In this document: piece by piece, positions 8,099 to 16,325 of the stretch | Layout of the letters: every line of letters starts with the position of its first letter | Numbering within the stretch: position 1 is the first letter of the stretch | NCBI GenBank assembly: GCA_045616445.1 | Contig: JAZLGR010000003.1 | Span: forward strand, 62,001 to 126,000 | DNA length: 64,000 nt | Reading direction: 5' to 3' | DNA from: Fimousia sp045616445 | GTDB lineage: Bacteria > Bacillota > Clostridia > Lachnospirales > Lachnospiraceae | Notes under the pieces: generated by a model | Seen by the model: the letters and a program-made list of their open reading frames with translations, nothing else | Databases searched by the model: none | What the model was told of the DNA's origin: nothing | Translations under genes and position numbers: made by a program

Positions 8099-8680
8099 AT
8101 GTACGAACACAGCATATATGACAATATGACAGATGAGCAGGTCCTTGCCCGTATCACAGACGGGGAAGATCCTGCTATGGATTATCTCCTGAGCAAATAC
8201 TTCGCTGTCGTGAAACGATTAGTGCAGAATTACTACATGACTGGCGGCGAACAGGAAGATCTGCATCAGGAGGGATATATTGGCCTTTTCAAGGCAATCC
8301 GGAGCTATAATCCGGAGAAGAATGACAGATTTTATCCATTTGCAAAGCTCTGTATTGAATCTCAGATTCAGACAGCGGTCACTGCGTCGAACCGCAAGAA
8401 GCACAGTCCGCTGAATCAGTCCGTGCCAATCGAATATTCCCAGGAACAGGAGATGGCAGCTGTGACAGGCAATCCGGAGAAGATTATTCTGGACAGAGAA
8501 TGGGAAGAAGCAGCAGAAAAGCGTATGGAAGAAAAGCTTAGTCCCTTTGAGAAGGATGTGGTGCTTTATTATTTGCAGGGGAAATCCTATGCAGAAATTG
8601 CAAGGGAGCTTCGCAAAACTCCGAAATCCATTGACAATGCGATCTCCCGTGTGAAAAAAAAGCTCAGTGAAACAACGTAG
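8099..8680 (+). CDS. sigH: RNA polymerase sporulation sigma factor SigH
   Basis: A sigma-70 family protein of 193 residues. Region 2 is visible as QEDLHQEGYIGLFKAIRSYN and a following aromatic segment. Region 4 is visible as SPFEKDVVLYYLQGKSYAEIARELRKTPKSIDNAISR, a helix-turn-helix that reads the -35 element. Size, sequence and position behind cysS-mrnC-rlmB match SigH (Spo0H), which drives entry into sporulation and stationary phase. The start is ATG 8099, immediately after the rlmB stop, so it is translationally coupled. A promoter of its own was not recognised. Confidence 0.93.
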   Translation: MYEHSIYDNMTDEQVLARITDGEDPAMDYLLSKYFAVVKRLVQNYYMTGGEQEDLHQEGYIGLFKAIRSYNPEKNDRFYPFAKLCIESQIQTAVTASNRKKHSPLNQSVPIEYSQEQEMAAVTGNPEKIILDREWEEAAEKRMEEKLSPFEKDVVLYYLQGKSYAEIARELRKTPKSIDNAISRVKKKLSETT

Positions 8681-8711
8681 TTAAGGTGAATGATATTGTA
8701 AGGAGAAACTC

Positions 8712-8795
8712 ATGGATTTTATTAAAGTAGCAGGATGGGTATTGATTGCTTTGTTTTTTATTTGCTGGCTGATTCAGCATTTTGGTATTCTTTAA
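8712..8795 (+). CDS. Predicted 27-residue single-pass membrane peptide
   Basis: A short frame, ATG to TAA, preceded by AAGGAGA 5-6 bases upstream, which is a strong ribosome binding site. The peptide is almost entirely one hydrophobic helix (GWVLIALFFICWL) with a short polar start (MDFIKVA) and an IQHFGIL end. It sits 31 bases after sigH and 44 bases before the next gene, so it is probably in the same transcript. I know of no family for it. Small membrane peptides often modulate membrane enzymes, but nothing here gives a partner. Confidence 0.55.
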   Translation: MDFIKVAGWVLIALFFICWLIQHFGIL

Positions 8796-8839
8796 TTCCT
8801 GATCCGGTCTATTGTTTTTAGAAAGAAGATGAAACTAAC

Positions 8840-9295
8840 ATGAAAGTGATTTTTTTAGATGTCGATGGCGTTATGAACAGCACCGATAATGAGTGGCTTG
8901 ATTTAAAATGCGTGGATAATCTTTATACAATCGTAAGTCAGACAGATGCGAAGGTGGTCATCAGCTCTTCCTGGAGAGACGGTTGGCACAAAGAACCAGA
9001 ATTAAAGCATCTGGATTCTGCAGAAATGGCAGATTTGGAAGCTGCCATGCAGGAGCTTGGCATGGAAATCTACGACAAGACACGTCCGCAGCTTTCTGGT
9101 GTGATGGATTTTCGAGGCAATCAGATCAAAGATTACATCGAAGGACACGAAAACATCGAACAGTTTGTGATCATTGATGACTTATTCTTCCCTGATTTTG
9201 GGCAGTTTGAGGAGCATCTTGTCATGACAGACTTTGATGAAGGCGGTTTGACAGCGGAAAAAGCTGCAGAGGCCGTTGAAATATTGAATGCTTAG
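8840..9295 (+). CDS. HAD-domain protein (HAD_SAK-like), function unknown
   Basis: A compact HAD fold of 151 residues. Motif I is FLDVDGVMN at residues 4-12, motif II contains VISSSWR (about 44-50), and IIDD near residue 112 is the motif IV acidic pair. There is no large cap. The layout resembles the HAD domains of RNA-repair and Swiss-army-knife proteins, or 5'-nucleotidase-like phosphatases. The substrate is unknown. It stands alone between the sigH operon and a tRNA gene, and its coding sequence has the same codon habit as its neighbours. Confidence 0.75.
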   Translation: MKVIFLDVDGVMNSTDNEWLDLKCVDNLYTIVSQTDAKVVISSSWRDGWHKEPELKHLDSAEMADLEAAMQELGMEIYDKTRPQLSGVMDFRGNQIKDYIEGHENIEQFVIIDDLFFPDFGQFEEHLVMTDFDEGGLTAEKAAEAVEILNA

Positions 9296-9310
9296 GCAGG
9301 AAGATATGGC

Positions 9311-9339
9311 TTGACATTGGGTAAGGCCTATGTTAAATT
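9311..9339 (+). promoter_or_regulatory. SigA-type promoter for tRNA-Thr
   Basis: TTGACA (9311-9316), 17 bases, TAAATT (9334-9339). The tRNA begins 10 bases later. Confidence 0.8.
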
Positions 9340-9349
9340 ATATCGGTAG

Positions 9350-9422
9350 GCTGCTATGGCACAGGTGGTAGCGCGTCACATTGGTAATGTGGAGGTCACG
9401 GGTTCGAGTCCCGTTAGCAGCT
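9350..9422 (+). tRNA. tRNA-Thr (anticodon GGT)
   Basis: Acceptor arms GCTGCTA/TAGCAGC pair fully. The anticodon stem TCACA/TGTGG encloses TTGGTAA, and the T-loop is TTCGAGT. The length is 73 bases, the discriminator is T, and no CCA is encoded. Confidence 0.95.
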
Positions 9423-9433
9423 TAAAGATTGAG

Positions 9434-9460
9434 GCAGGTGAGGATTCACCTGCTTTTTTT
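9434..9460 (+). terminator. Intrinsic terminator after tRNA-Thr
   Basis: GCAGGTGA pairs with TCACCTGC around GGAT, followed by seven T. Confidence 0.9.
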
Positions 9461-9495
9461 CGATATATTATGTTTTGATATATTAGGAGAAAACA

Positions 9496-10251
9496 ATGTA
9501 CAAATATTTTGATATCAACGGGCAGGGGTTCAGCATTCGTTGTAAAATCTATTTTAATAAAAATCTGAATAACCACAGTGATGTGGTGATCGCGACCTAT
9601 GGGTTTGGTGGGAATAAGGATAACAAAGCCATTGAAAAGTTTGCAGATCGTATCACCACCAAGTACAAAGGCTATGTAGTTGTCTGCTTCGACTGGCCAT
9701 GCCATGGGCAGGACGCAAGGAATAAGCTGATTCCGGAAGAGTGTATGCAGTATATGGATCTGGTGGTTGGTTATGCAAGGGATGAACTTCAGGCAGAGAG
9801 AATTTATAATTATTCTTCCAGCTTTGGCGCGTATATCACCCTTCGCCAGTTACATGAAACAGGCAGCAATCCATTTGACAAGATTGCTTTTCGCTGTCCG
9901 GCACTGAAGATGTATGATGCTTTTGCCCAGAATATCACAGATGCAGACTGGGCGAAGTTAAACAAGGGCAAAGAAATCTTACGGGGTCACGACCGCAAGA
10001 TCAAGATGTCCAAGGAATTGCTGGAAGATTTCAGAGAGAATGATGTGACACAGTATGACTTTATGGAGTTTGCTGATGATATCATCATGCTCCATGGCAC
10101 CAAGGATGCAGCCGTTCCAATTGATACAGTTCGCTCATTCTCCGATGAGAATGTCATTGAGCTTTACGAAGTAGAGAATGCGGATCATCCATTTTCAAAT
10201 CCAGACTATATGGACTTTGCTATTCAGAAGATGATTGAATTCTTTAAATAA
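9496..10251 (+). CDS. Alpha/beta hydrolase
   Basis: A 251-residue serine hydrolase fold. Visible elements are a strand with an oxyanion-type turn (TYGFGGN), CFDWPCHGQD after the second strand, a nucleophile elbow YSSSFGAY near residue 115, a candidate acid in HGTKDAAVP, and the His in ENADHPF near the end. The elbow reads S-S-S-F-G, so the nucleophile is the serine two before Gly. It resembles small esterases or peptidases of the Hydrolase_4/FrsA kind, but the substrate cannot be read. It begins behind AGGAGAAAACA with no partner genes. Confidence 0.8.
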   Translation: MYKYFDINGQGFSIRCKIYFNKNLNNHSDVVIATYGFGGNKDNKAIEKFADRITTKYKGYVVVCFDWPCHGQDARNKLIPEECMQYMDLVVGYARDELQAERIYNYSSSFGAYITLRQLHETGSNPFDKIAFRCPALKMYDAFAQNITDADWAKLNKGKEILRGHDRKIKMSKELLEDFRENDVTQYDFMEFADDIIMLHGTKDAAVPIDTVRSFSDENVIELYEVENADHPFSNPDYMDFAIQKMIEFFK

Positions 10252-10271
10252 TATATAAAAATGCTGATTTT

Positions 10272-10297
10272 GGAGCTGCTTTTGCAGCTCCCTTTTT
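10272..10297 (+). terminator. Intrinsic terminator after the alpha/beta hydrolase
   Basis: GGAGCTGC pairs with GCAGCTCC around TTTT, followed by CTTTTT. Confidence 0.88.
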
Positions 10298-10526
10298 GGT
10301 TGCGCTATCGATAAAGATCTGGCACGGAGCTGATTTGTTAAATTGTTGGGCACTGACTTGTTTATCTGGCTGGATGCGCCCAGAAAAGTTGGGCACGGGT
10401 AAGAAATATCATTCATTTGTGTCCAAAATAAAAAAAAAATCATGGGCATGATATGAGAAAAATCCCATATGTGCCCAATTAGGCCTCTCCACCCAGCAAT
10501 CACGCCTCTTCTCCCAAAATTCAAAA
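10298..10526. other. Non-coding stretch with TTGGGCAC repeats
   Basis: No convincing gene is seen. TTGGGCAC occurs at 10346-10353 and 10389-10396, and inverted as GTGCCCAA at 10471-10478. TGGGCA near 10443 can pair with TGCCCA near 10472 in a hairpin over a T/A-rich loop. Frames open on the minus strand here have no ribosome binding site or recognisable protein. Confidence 0.45.
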
Positions 10527-10663
10527 CCTACTAAAATACAAGGAAAAAGATATTGACTATCTAATCCTACTGTGCTAGTATGAATACGACGATAAAACAT
10601 ACTAAAAAAGTAGGGATTAAAAAGTACAGTGAAACAACAAAACACATCCCATAAATCCCTACT
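10527..10663 (+). promoter_or_regulatory. nifS promoter with four CCTACT-type sites
   Basis: The promoter is TTGACT (10553-10558), 17 bases, TAGTAT (10576-10581). CCTACT occurs at 10527-10532, 10566-10571 (inside the spacer) and 10658-10663, and inverted as AGTAGG at 10609-10614. The last two belong to a perfect 10-bp inverted repeat, AGTAGGGATT/AATCCCTACT. An Rrf2-family (IscR-like) operator set would make sense for an Fe-S/sulfur operon; this is inference. Confidence 0.6.
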
Positions 10664-10685
10664 CTACCATAAAGGAGATATGATC

Positions 10686-11870
10686 ATGGATAAATTCATA
10701 TATTTAGACAATGCAGCAACCACACCGGTCAGACCAGAGGTTGTGGATGCGATGCTTCCATATTATACAGAAAGCTTTGGCAACCCATCTTCCGCATACA
10801 GTTTTTCAAGCTCTGCCAAGAAGGGCCTTGACGATGCGAGAAGCATTGCTGCAAAAGCATTGCATGCAAAAGACAATGAGATCTACTTTACTGCAGGCGG
10901 TTCTGAAAGTGATAACTGGGCGATCAAGGGGATTGCAGATGCTTACAAAGAAAAGGGCAGACATATCATCACAACCCAGATCGAACATCATGCCGTTCTT
11001 CACACATGTGAATTCTTAGAAAAGCAGGGATTTGACGTTACTTATTTAGATGTGGATTCTGAGGGAGTGATCTGCCTGAAGCAATTAGAGGCAGCAATCA
11101 GGCCAGATACAATCCTCATCTCTATCATGTTTGCCAACAATGAGATCGGCACCATCGAACCAATCAGAGAAATCGGTGAAATCGCTCATCAGCACGGGAT
11201 CTTCTTCCATACTGATGCAGTACAGGCCTTCGGACAGGTTCCAATTGATGTAGAAGAGCTTCATATCGATGCATTAAGCGCAAGCTCCCATAAGTTAAAT
11301 GGACCAAAGGGCGTAGGGCTCATGTATCTTCGCCATGGCATCAAGATCAGTCCATTGGTACATGGAGGCGGACAGGAACGTCATCGTCGTGCCGGTACAG
11401 AGAATGTGCCTGGCATCGTAGGATTTGCCAAGGCGATTGAAATTGCAGTGGAAACCATGGAAGAACGTACATCGAAGGAAAGAGAACTTCGCGATTACAC
11501 AATCAAGCGAATCGAAGAAGAAATCCCATATGTGAAAATCAATGGGCACAGAACAAATAGATTGCCAAATAATATCAATGCATGTTATCGTTTTATAGAA
11601 GGCGAGTCCTTACTGATCATGTTAGATATGAATGGTATCTGCGGTTCCTCCGGATCTGCATGTACCTCCGGATCCTTAGATCCATCCCACGTATTACTGG
11701 CAATCGGTCTTCCACACGAAATTGCACATGGCTCTTTGAGACTGACATTAGACCACACAACAACAAAGGAAGACATGGATTATACTGTAGATAAATTAAA
11801 ATTCGTAGTAGACCGTTTGAGAAGTATGTCACCACTTTATGAAGACTTCTTAAAAGGCGAAATCCAGTAA
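10686..11870 (+). CDS. nifS: Cysteine desulfurase (NifS/IscS family)
   Basis: A PLP enzyme that takes sulfur from cysteine for Fe-S clusters and tRNA thiolation. It has 394 residues. HHAVLH carries the cofactor-stacking His, HTDAVQ the Asp that binds the pyridine ring, and Lys203 in SSHKLNGPKG the Schiff base. The persulfide Cys326 lies in SSGSACTSGS on a long mobile loop (group I). ATG 10686 was chosen because AAAGGAGA lies 7 bases before it. It is followed by nifU and mnmA, so sulfur is likely handed both to the scaffold and to the tRNA thiolase. Confidence 0.95.
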   Translation: MDKFIYLDNAATTPVRPEVVDAMLPYYTESFGNPSSAYSFSSSAKKGLDDARSIAAKALHAKDNEIYFTAGGSESDNWAIKGIADAYKEKGRHIITTQIEHHAVLHTCEFLEKQGFDVTYLDVDSEGVICLKQLEAAIRPDTILISIMFANNEIGTIEPIREIGEIAHQHGIFFHTDAVQAFGQVPIDVEELHIDALSASSHKLNGPKGVGLMYLRHGIKISPLVHGGGQERHRRAGTENVPGIVGFAKAIEIAVETMEERTSKERELRDYTIKRIEEEIPYVKINGHRTNRLPNNINACYRFIEGESLLIMLDMNGICGSSGSACTSGSLDPSHVLLAIGLPHEIAHGSLRLTLDHTTTKEDMDYTVDKLKFVVDRLRSMSPLYEDFLKGEIQ

Positions 11871-11915
11871 CATACTAGAAGATAGACATATTATAACAGA
11901 CAGGAGATATCAATT

Positions 11916-12362
11916 ATGGCAGAAGGACAGGCATATAGCAAAAAAGTAATGGATCATTTTATGAATCCTAGAAATATGGGTGAAATCGAAAACCCAAGTG
12001 GCGTAGGCACAGTAGGTAATGCAAAGTGTGGCGATATCATGAGAATCTATCTTGATATCGATGAAAACCAGATCATTCGTGACTGTAAGTTCAAGACATT
12101 TGGCTGTGGTGCAGCAGTAGCAACCAGCTCCATGGCAACAGAACTTGTTATCGGCAAATCCGTGCAGGAAGCATTAAATGTTACCAACAAAGCGGTAATG
12201 GAAGCACTTGACGGACTGCCACCAGTAAAGGTACACTGTTCTTTACTGGCAGAAGAATCCATCCATGCAGCATTATGGGACTACGCAAAGAAGAATAATC
12301 TTGTAATTGAAGGTTTGGAAGCTCCACGCGTGGATATCCATGAGGAGGAGCGCCAGGAATAA
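11916..12362 (+). CDS. nifU: Fe-S cluster assembly scaffold NifU/IscU
   Basis: It assembles [2Fe-2S]/[4Fe-4S] clusters with sulfur from NifS. The 148-residue protein has the three IscU ligand cysteines, Cys38 (NAKCGD), Cys64 (TFGCGAA) and Cys108 (VKVHCSL), with Asp40 beside the first. The NifU extra ferredoxin and Nfu domains are absent, as in Clostridia. It lies 45 bases after nifS behind a CAGGAGAT ribosome binding site. Confidence 0.95.
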   Translation: MAEGQAYSKKVMDHFMNPRNMGEIENPSGVGTVGNAKCGDIMRIYLDIDENQIIRDCKFKTFGCGAAVATSSMATELVIGKSVQEALNVTNKAVMEALDGLPPVKVHCSLLAEESIHAALWDYAKKNNLVIEGLEAPRVDIHEEERQE

Positions 12363-12390
12363 GTGAGAACAGACTAGAATAGAGGTATTT

Positions 12391-13476
12391 ATGAGTAAAA
12401 AAGTGGTAATCGGTATGTCAGGCGGTGTGGATTCCTCCGTTGCAGCCTATCTGTTAAAGGAACAGGGCTATGACGTGATGGGCGTCACCATGCAGATCTG
12501 GCAGGATGAGGAAGATTTTGTTCAGGAAGAAGAGGGCGGCTGCTGTGGCTTATCTGCAGTGATGGATGCCAGAAGAGTGGCTTCTCACCTTGAGATTCCT
12601 TACTATGTGATGAATTTTAAACATGTATTTAAGGATAAGGTCATTGACTATTTTATCGATGAATATCTGAATGCAAGAACTCCAAATCCATGCAATGCAT
12701 GCAATCGATTTGTCAAATGGGAGGCTCTGCTGAAGCGTTCCATGGACATCGGGGCAGATTATATTGCAACAGGCCATTATGCAAGAATATTAAAGCTGCC
12801 TAATGGACGCTATACCATTCAGAATTCCGTAACAGCTGCCAAGGATCAGACCTATGCCCTTTATAATCTTACTCAGGATCAGCTTGCACATACTTTGATG
12901 CCGGTTGGTGCATATACCAAAGATGAAATCAGAGCAATCGCAGAAAAGATCGGCCTGAATGTGGCCCATAAGGCAGACAGTCAGGACACCTGCTTTATCC
13001 CGGACGGAGATTATGCTGGTTATATCAAGAGAGAGACCGGAGCAGACATTCCGGAAGGAAACTTTGTGGACCTTGATGGCAATATCTTAGGAAAGCATAA
13101 GGGAATTATCCATTATACCATCGGCCAGAGAAAGGGACTTGGCATTGCTCTTGGAAAGCCAGCATTCGTTGTGGATATCAGAAAGGATACCAATGAAGTT
13201 GTCATTGGCAGCAACGAGGATGTATTTGGCAGAGCACTGATCGCGGACAGAGTAAACTTCATGTCCATTCCTTTCTTAGAAGGTGAGATGCGAGTAAAAG
13301 CAAAGATTCGTTACAGTCACAAAGGCGCTGATGCAACCATCCGTATGATCGATGAGGATCGGGTGGAGGTTGTATTTGACGAGCCGGTTCGTGCAATCAC
13401 ACCGGGCCAGGCAGTGGTTTTCTATGAAGATGACTACGTAGTTGGTGGCGCAAGTATCATTCGCAAAATCTATTAA
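12391..13476 (+). CDS. mnmA: tRNA-specific 2-thiouridylase MnmA
   Basis: It thiolates uridine 34 of tRNA-Lys, -Glu and -Gln using persulfide sulfur. GMSGGVDSSVAAYLL near the N-terminus is the PP-loop. The catalytic pair is Cys at about 99 (NPCNACNRFVKW) and Cys at about 200 (SQDTCFIPDG). The 361-residue length is standard. It is the last gene of the nifS-nifU-mnmA operon, an arrangement that supplies the thiolase directly from the neighbouring desulfurase. A terminator follows within 20 bases. Confidence 0.96.
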   Translation: MSKKVVIGMSGGVDSSVAAYLLKEQGYDVMGVTMQIWQDEEDFVQEEEGGCCGLSAVMDARRVASHLEIPYYVMNFKHVFKDKVIDYFIDEYLNARTPNPCNACNRFVKWEALLKRSMDIGADYIATGHYARILKLPNGRYTIQNSVTAAKDQTYALYNLTQDQLAHTLMPVGAYTKDEIRAIAEKIGLNVAHKADSQDTCFIPDGDYAGYIKRETGADIPEGNFVDLDGNILGKHKGIIHYTIGQRKGLGIALGKPAFVVDIRKDTNEVVIGSNEDVFGRALIADRVNFMSIPFLEGEMRVKAKIRYSHKGADATIRMIDEDRVEVVFDEPVRAITPGQAVVFYEDDYVVGGASIIRKIY

Positions 13477-13496
13477 AGTTCATACCATACATCATG

Positions 13497-13526
13497 AGAC
13501 GTTTGCCCTGGGGCAGGCGTCTTTTT
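13497..13526 (+). terminator. Intrinsic terminator after mnmA
   Basis: AGACGTTTGCCC pairs with GGGCAGGCGTCT (two wobbles), then a T-run. Confidence 0.9.
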
Positions 13527-13559
13527 ACATTCTTTTTGCTTTTCTATATGGGCTTTTTA

Positions 13560-13588
13560 TCGAAAAAATGGTCTGGATATAGTATAAT
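13560..13588 (+). promoter_or_regulatory. Probable promoter of the beta-CASP hydrolase gene
   Basis: TATAAT at 13583-13588. The -35 element 17 bases upstream is poor (TCGAAA). Confidence 0.55.
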
Positions 13589-13669
13589 AGAAGTAACAAA
13601 ATGTACGAAAATTAAAAGCAAATCAAAAGAACAAATCATAAAGAAAATCCGATAAAGGAGGCGTAATAT

Positions 13670-15265
13670 ATGAGACTGATGTTTTCAGGTGCGGCCCATG
13701 AAGTTACAGGCAGCTGTCACTATCTGGAAGTGGGTGATACCAGATTAGTTGTTGATTATGGTATGGAACAGGGACTGGATTTATTCGTGAATCAGGACAT
13801 TCCGGTTCCACCAAGTGAACTGGATTATGTATTGTTAACCCATGCCCATGTGGATCATTCCGGATTGATTCCGCTGTTATATGCAAGGGGCTTTCGCGGG
13901 CGTGTCGTATGTACCGAAGCGACCAAGGAGCTTTGCGATATCATGCTTCGTGACAGTGCCCATATCCAGGAATCAGAGACAGAATGGAAGAACAGAAAGA
14001 ATCTTCGTGCCGGCAAGCCGGAAGTGGAACCGATTTATACCATGAACGATGCAGTTGGTTCCTTAGAGCATTTTGATGGATATCCTTACAAAGAGATCAT
14101 TACTTTGAATGACAATATTACTATTCAGTTTACCGATGTTGGCCATCTGCTCGGCTCCGCAAGTATTGAAGTGTGGGCAACAGAAGGCACTGTAACTAAG
14201 AAACTGGTATTTTCCGGAGACATCGGCAACTACAATCAGCCGATTATCAAGGATCCGGAATATACGAAGGAAGCCGACTATATTATTATGGAATCCACTT
14301 ATGGTGACCGTCTCCATGGAAGTCATCCTGATTATGTGGAAGAGCTTGCTGATATCATTCAGAGAACCTTTGACCGCGGCGGCAATGTGGTCATTCCTTC
14401 CTTTGCAGTTGGCAGAACCCAGCAGATTTTATATTATATCCGCCAGATCAAGGCTGATCAGATGATCAAGGGACATCCGAACTTTACGGTATATGTGGAT
14501 AGTCCACTTGCTGTGGAAGCGACGGATGTATTTAACCAGAATATTCAGGACTGCTTTGACGAGGATGCGATGGGGCTGATCATGCAGGGCATCAATCCGA
14601 TTTCCTTCCCGGGACTGAAGTTATCCCTCACCTCCGACCAGTCCATGGCCATCAACTTTGAGCAGAAGCCATCGGTTATCATCTCAGCTTCCGGTATGTG
14701 TGAAGCGGGACGAATCCGCCATCACCTCAAACACAATCTCTGGAAGCCACAATCCAGCATACTCTTCATCGGTTTCCAGGCAATCAATACATTGGGGCGC
14801 GCCCTTCTCGAGGGTGCTACCGAAGTGAAACTTTTTGGTGAAACCATCAATGTGGCAGCAGAGATCTGCCGTTTAGAAGGCATGAGCGGCCATGCAGACC
14901 GTAACGGCCTGCTTCGCTGGGCAGGAGAATTCACCACCAATCCGGTAGCATTCGTCGTTCATGGCGATGATACTGTAACAGATATTTTCGCCGATGCCCT
15001 TCGTCAGGAATTCGGATACGAAGCCTACGCGCCATATTCCGGTGCAGAATATGATCTGATCGCCGGCGAATGGATCCACGAAGGCGAACGCATCGTGGTT
15101 ACAAAGGAAAAGAAAGCCCAGAAACCAGCTGGTGTCTACGCGAGACTCATGGCTGCCGGCCAGAGACTCCTTGCAGTTATCAAGCACAACGAGGGAGGTG
15201 CCAACAAAGACCTGGCCAAATTCACCGATCAGATCAATGCACTCTGCGACAAATGGGACCGTTAA
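13670..15265 (+). CDS. Beta-CASP metallo-beta-lactamase-fold RNA hydrolase
   Basis: A predicted Zn-dependent ribonuclease of the CPSF73/YSH1-like group. THAHVDHSGLIP (about residues 54-65) is the H-x-H-x-DH zinc motif. FTDVGHLLGSAS and SGDIGNY follow as motifs 3 and 4. The beta-CASP insertion is around residues 240-380 with PSFAVGRTQ and ISASGMCEAGRIRHH, and the RMMBL C-terminal motif includes EGMSGHADRNGL. At 531 residues it is shorter than RNase J and lacks the RNase J C-terminal domain, so it is a separate family member. GGAGGCG precedes the start, and it is monocistronic. Confidence 0.9.
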   Translation: MRLMFSGAAHEVTGSCHYLEVGDTRLVVDYGMEQGLDLFVNQDIPVPPSELDYVLLTHAHVDHSGLIPLLYARGFRGRVVCTEATKELCDIMLRDSAHIQESETEWKNRKNLRAGKPEVEPIYTMNDAVGSLEHFDGYPYKEIITLNDNITIQFTDVGHLLGSASIEVWATEGTVTKKLVFSGDIGNYNQPIIKDPEYTKEADYIIMESTYGDRLHGSHPDYVEELADIIQRTFDRGGNVVIPSFAVGRTQQILYYIRQIKADQMIKGHPNFTVYVDSPLAVEATDVFNQNIQDCFDEDAMGLIMQGINPISFPGLKLSLTSDQSMAINFEQKPSVIISASGMCEAGRIRHHLKHNLWKPQSSILFIGFQAINTLGRALLEGATEVKLFGETINVAAEICRLEGMSGHADRNGLLRWAGEFTTNPVAFVVHGDDTVTDIFADALRQEFGYEAYAPYSGAEYDLIAGEWIHEGERIVVTKEKKAQKPAGVYARLMAAGQRLLAVIKHNEGGANKDLAKFTDQINALCDKWDR

Positions 15266-15286
15266 GAATCAAAGTACAATAAATAA

Positions 15287-15318
15287 GGACTGTTGCCAAA
15301 GCTGGCAGCAGTCCTTTT
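15287..15318 (+). terminator. Intrinsic terminator, probably serving both strands
   Basis: GGACTGTTGCCA pairs with TGGCAGCAGTCC, with TTTT after it. It lies between two genes that converge. Confidence 0.85.
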
Positions 15319-15335
15319 CTTCATATATAAAATCA

Positions 15336-16133
15336 CTACAAAATTTCTTTATAATAATCCACCATGCGGTCCTGCTTCACCGGGAATGCCTTCCGGTAAG
15401 TCGCTACATCGTATGGAATCTGGCAGCTGATCAGGCCTGGCAGATCGCTTAAACGTCCCATGATTTCACCATCCGGGCGGTAGATGGTGCTGTCGCCAGA
15501 GTAGTCAAGCCCTCCAATCTCGCCAACACAGTTGCAGACGGCAAGGTATACCTGATTTTCGATGGCTCTCGCCTGACTTAGTATCTTCCAGTGCATATTC
15601 CGTGGTTTTGGCCAGTTGGCACCAAGTAAGATCATGTCACAGTCCCTGGATGCCGCCTGAAAGATCTCAGGAAACCGCAGGTCATAGCAGATAAATGTGG
15701 CAATCTTCATGCCACGGTACTCAAAAACAGTATAATCCCTGCCACGCACAAAGAATTTATCCTCGCCACCGTAGGTGAAAGGATGAATCTTCACATAATC
15801 AGACAGAATCTCCCCATTTTCATCCACTACGGTATAATGATTCTCAAGCTTCCCTTTAGTCAAATGCTCCTTTCCCCATCCAAAACCGATGGCAAGGTGA
15901 TAGGTTTTCGCCATTTCCTGAAAGAAAGCAAGATTCTTACCGGAAAAATCTGTCATGGGCGCTGCTTCCACAGGGGAAATGCCTGTCAGACACATCTCTG
16001 GAAAAAGAAGAAGTGTGGTGTCTGAACGGGAGGCTTCTTCAATAAAAGTAACTGCCTGTGCCCGGTTCTCATCCCAGTTTAAAAAGGAAATGGGAAACTG
16101 ACAAAGGGTCAGGGTAAATGTATCTTTCTTCAT
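15336..16133 (-). CDS. Nitrilase-superfamily carbon-nitrogen hydrolase (omega-amidase-like)
   Basis: A cytoplasmic amidase-type hydrolase of 265 residues. The catalytic triad is visible as Glu46 (LLFPEM), Lys115 (YVKIHPF) and Cys149 (ATFICYDLRFPE). The context SYVKIHPF and YDLRFPE is that of the Nit2/omega-amidase branch, which hydrolyses alpha-ketoglutaramate or succinamate-like amides, but substrate assignment is inference. It is the only minus-strand gene in this part and is divergent from the HPr-like gene. Confidence 0.85.
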   Translation of the reverse strand: MKKDTFTLTLCQFPISFLNWDENRAQAVTFIEEASRSDTTLLLFPEMCLTGISPVEAAPMTDFSGKNLAFFQEMAKTYHLAIGFGWGKEHLTKGKLENHYTVVDENGEILSDYVKIHPFTYGGEDKFFVRGRDYTVFEYRGMKIATFICYDLRFPEIFQAASRDCDMILLGANWPKPRNMHWKILSQARAIENQVYLAVCNCVGEIGGLDYSGDSTIYRPDGEIMGRLSDLPGLISCQIPYDVATYRKAFPVKQDRMVDYYKEIL

Positions 16134-16240
16134 ATTAAATCCTCACAATACATATTGATATTTCTAGGATAGCATACATTTTAGTGGAATAACACTTTTG
16201 ATTGTATGAAAAAAAAGACAAAAAAAATGAATATTAGTGC

Positions 16241-16302
16241 TTGCATTTCGTATGACAAACGTTTATCATAAAGACACAGAGAGATGATAAACGTTTGTCA
16301 TA
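16241..16302 (+). promoter_or_regulatory. Promoter with twin palindromic operator for the HPr-like gene
   Basis: TTGCAT (16241-16246), 17 bases, TATCAT (16264-16269). A perfect 19-bp inverted repeat occupies 16251-16269 and 16284-16302, separated by 14 bases. Each arm contains a near-palindrome of the form TGAYAAACGTTTRTCA with a central CG, like LacI/CcpA-family operators, although two bases longer than a standard cre site. The left arm covers the spacer and -10, and the right arm covers the start-site region, so repression is the likely effect. Confidence 0.75.
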
Positions 16303-16325
16303 TTAGAAAGAAGGAGCTGACTCGA

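Noticed and set aside
9376..9705. Minus-strand frame across tRNA-Thr and the alpha/beta hydrolase start
   Set aside because: It includes antisense tRNA sequence, and annotations of such frames are a known artefact.
16251..16302. Reading the 19-bp inverted repeat as a terminator or riboswitch hairpin
   Set aside because: There is no T-run, and the left arm covers the -10 box, so only the right arm would be transcribed; a DNA operator fits better.
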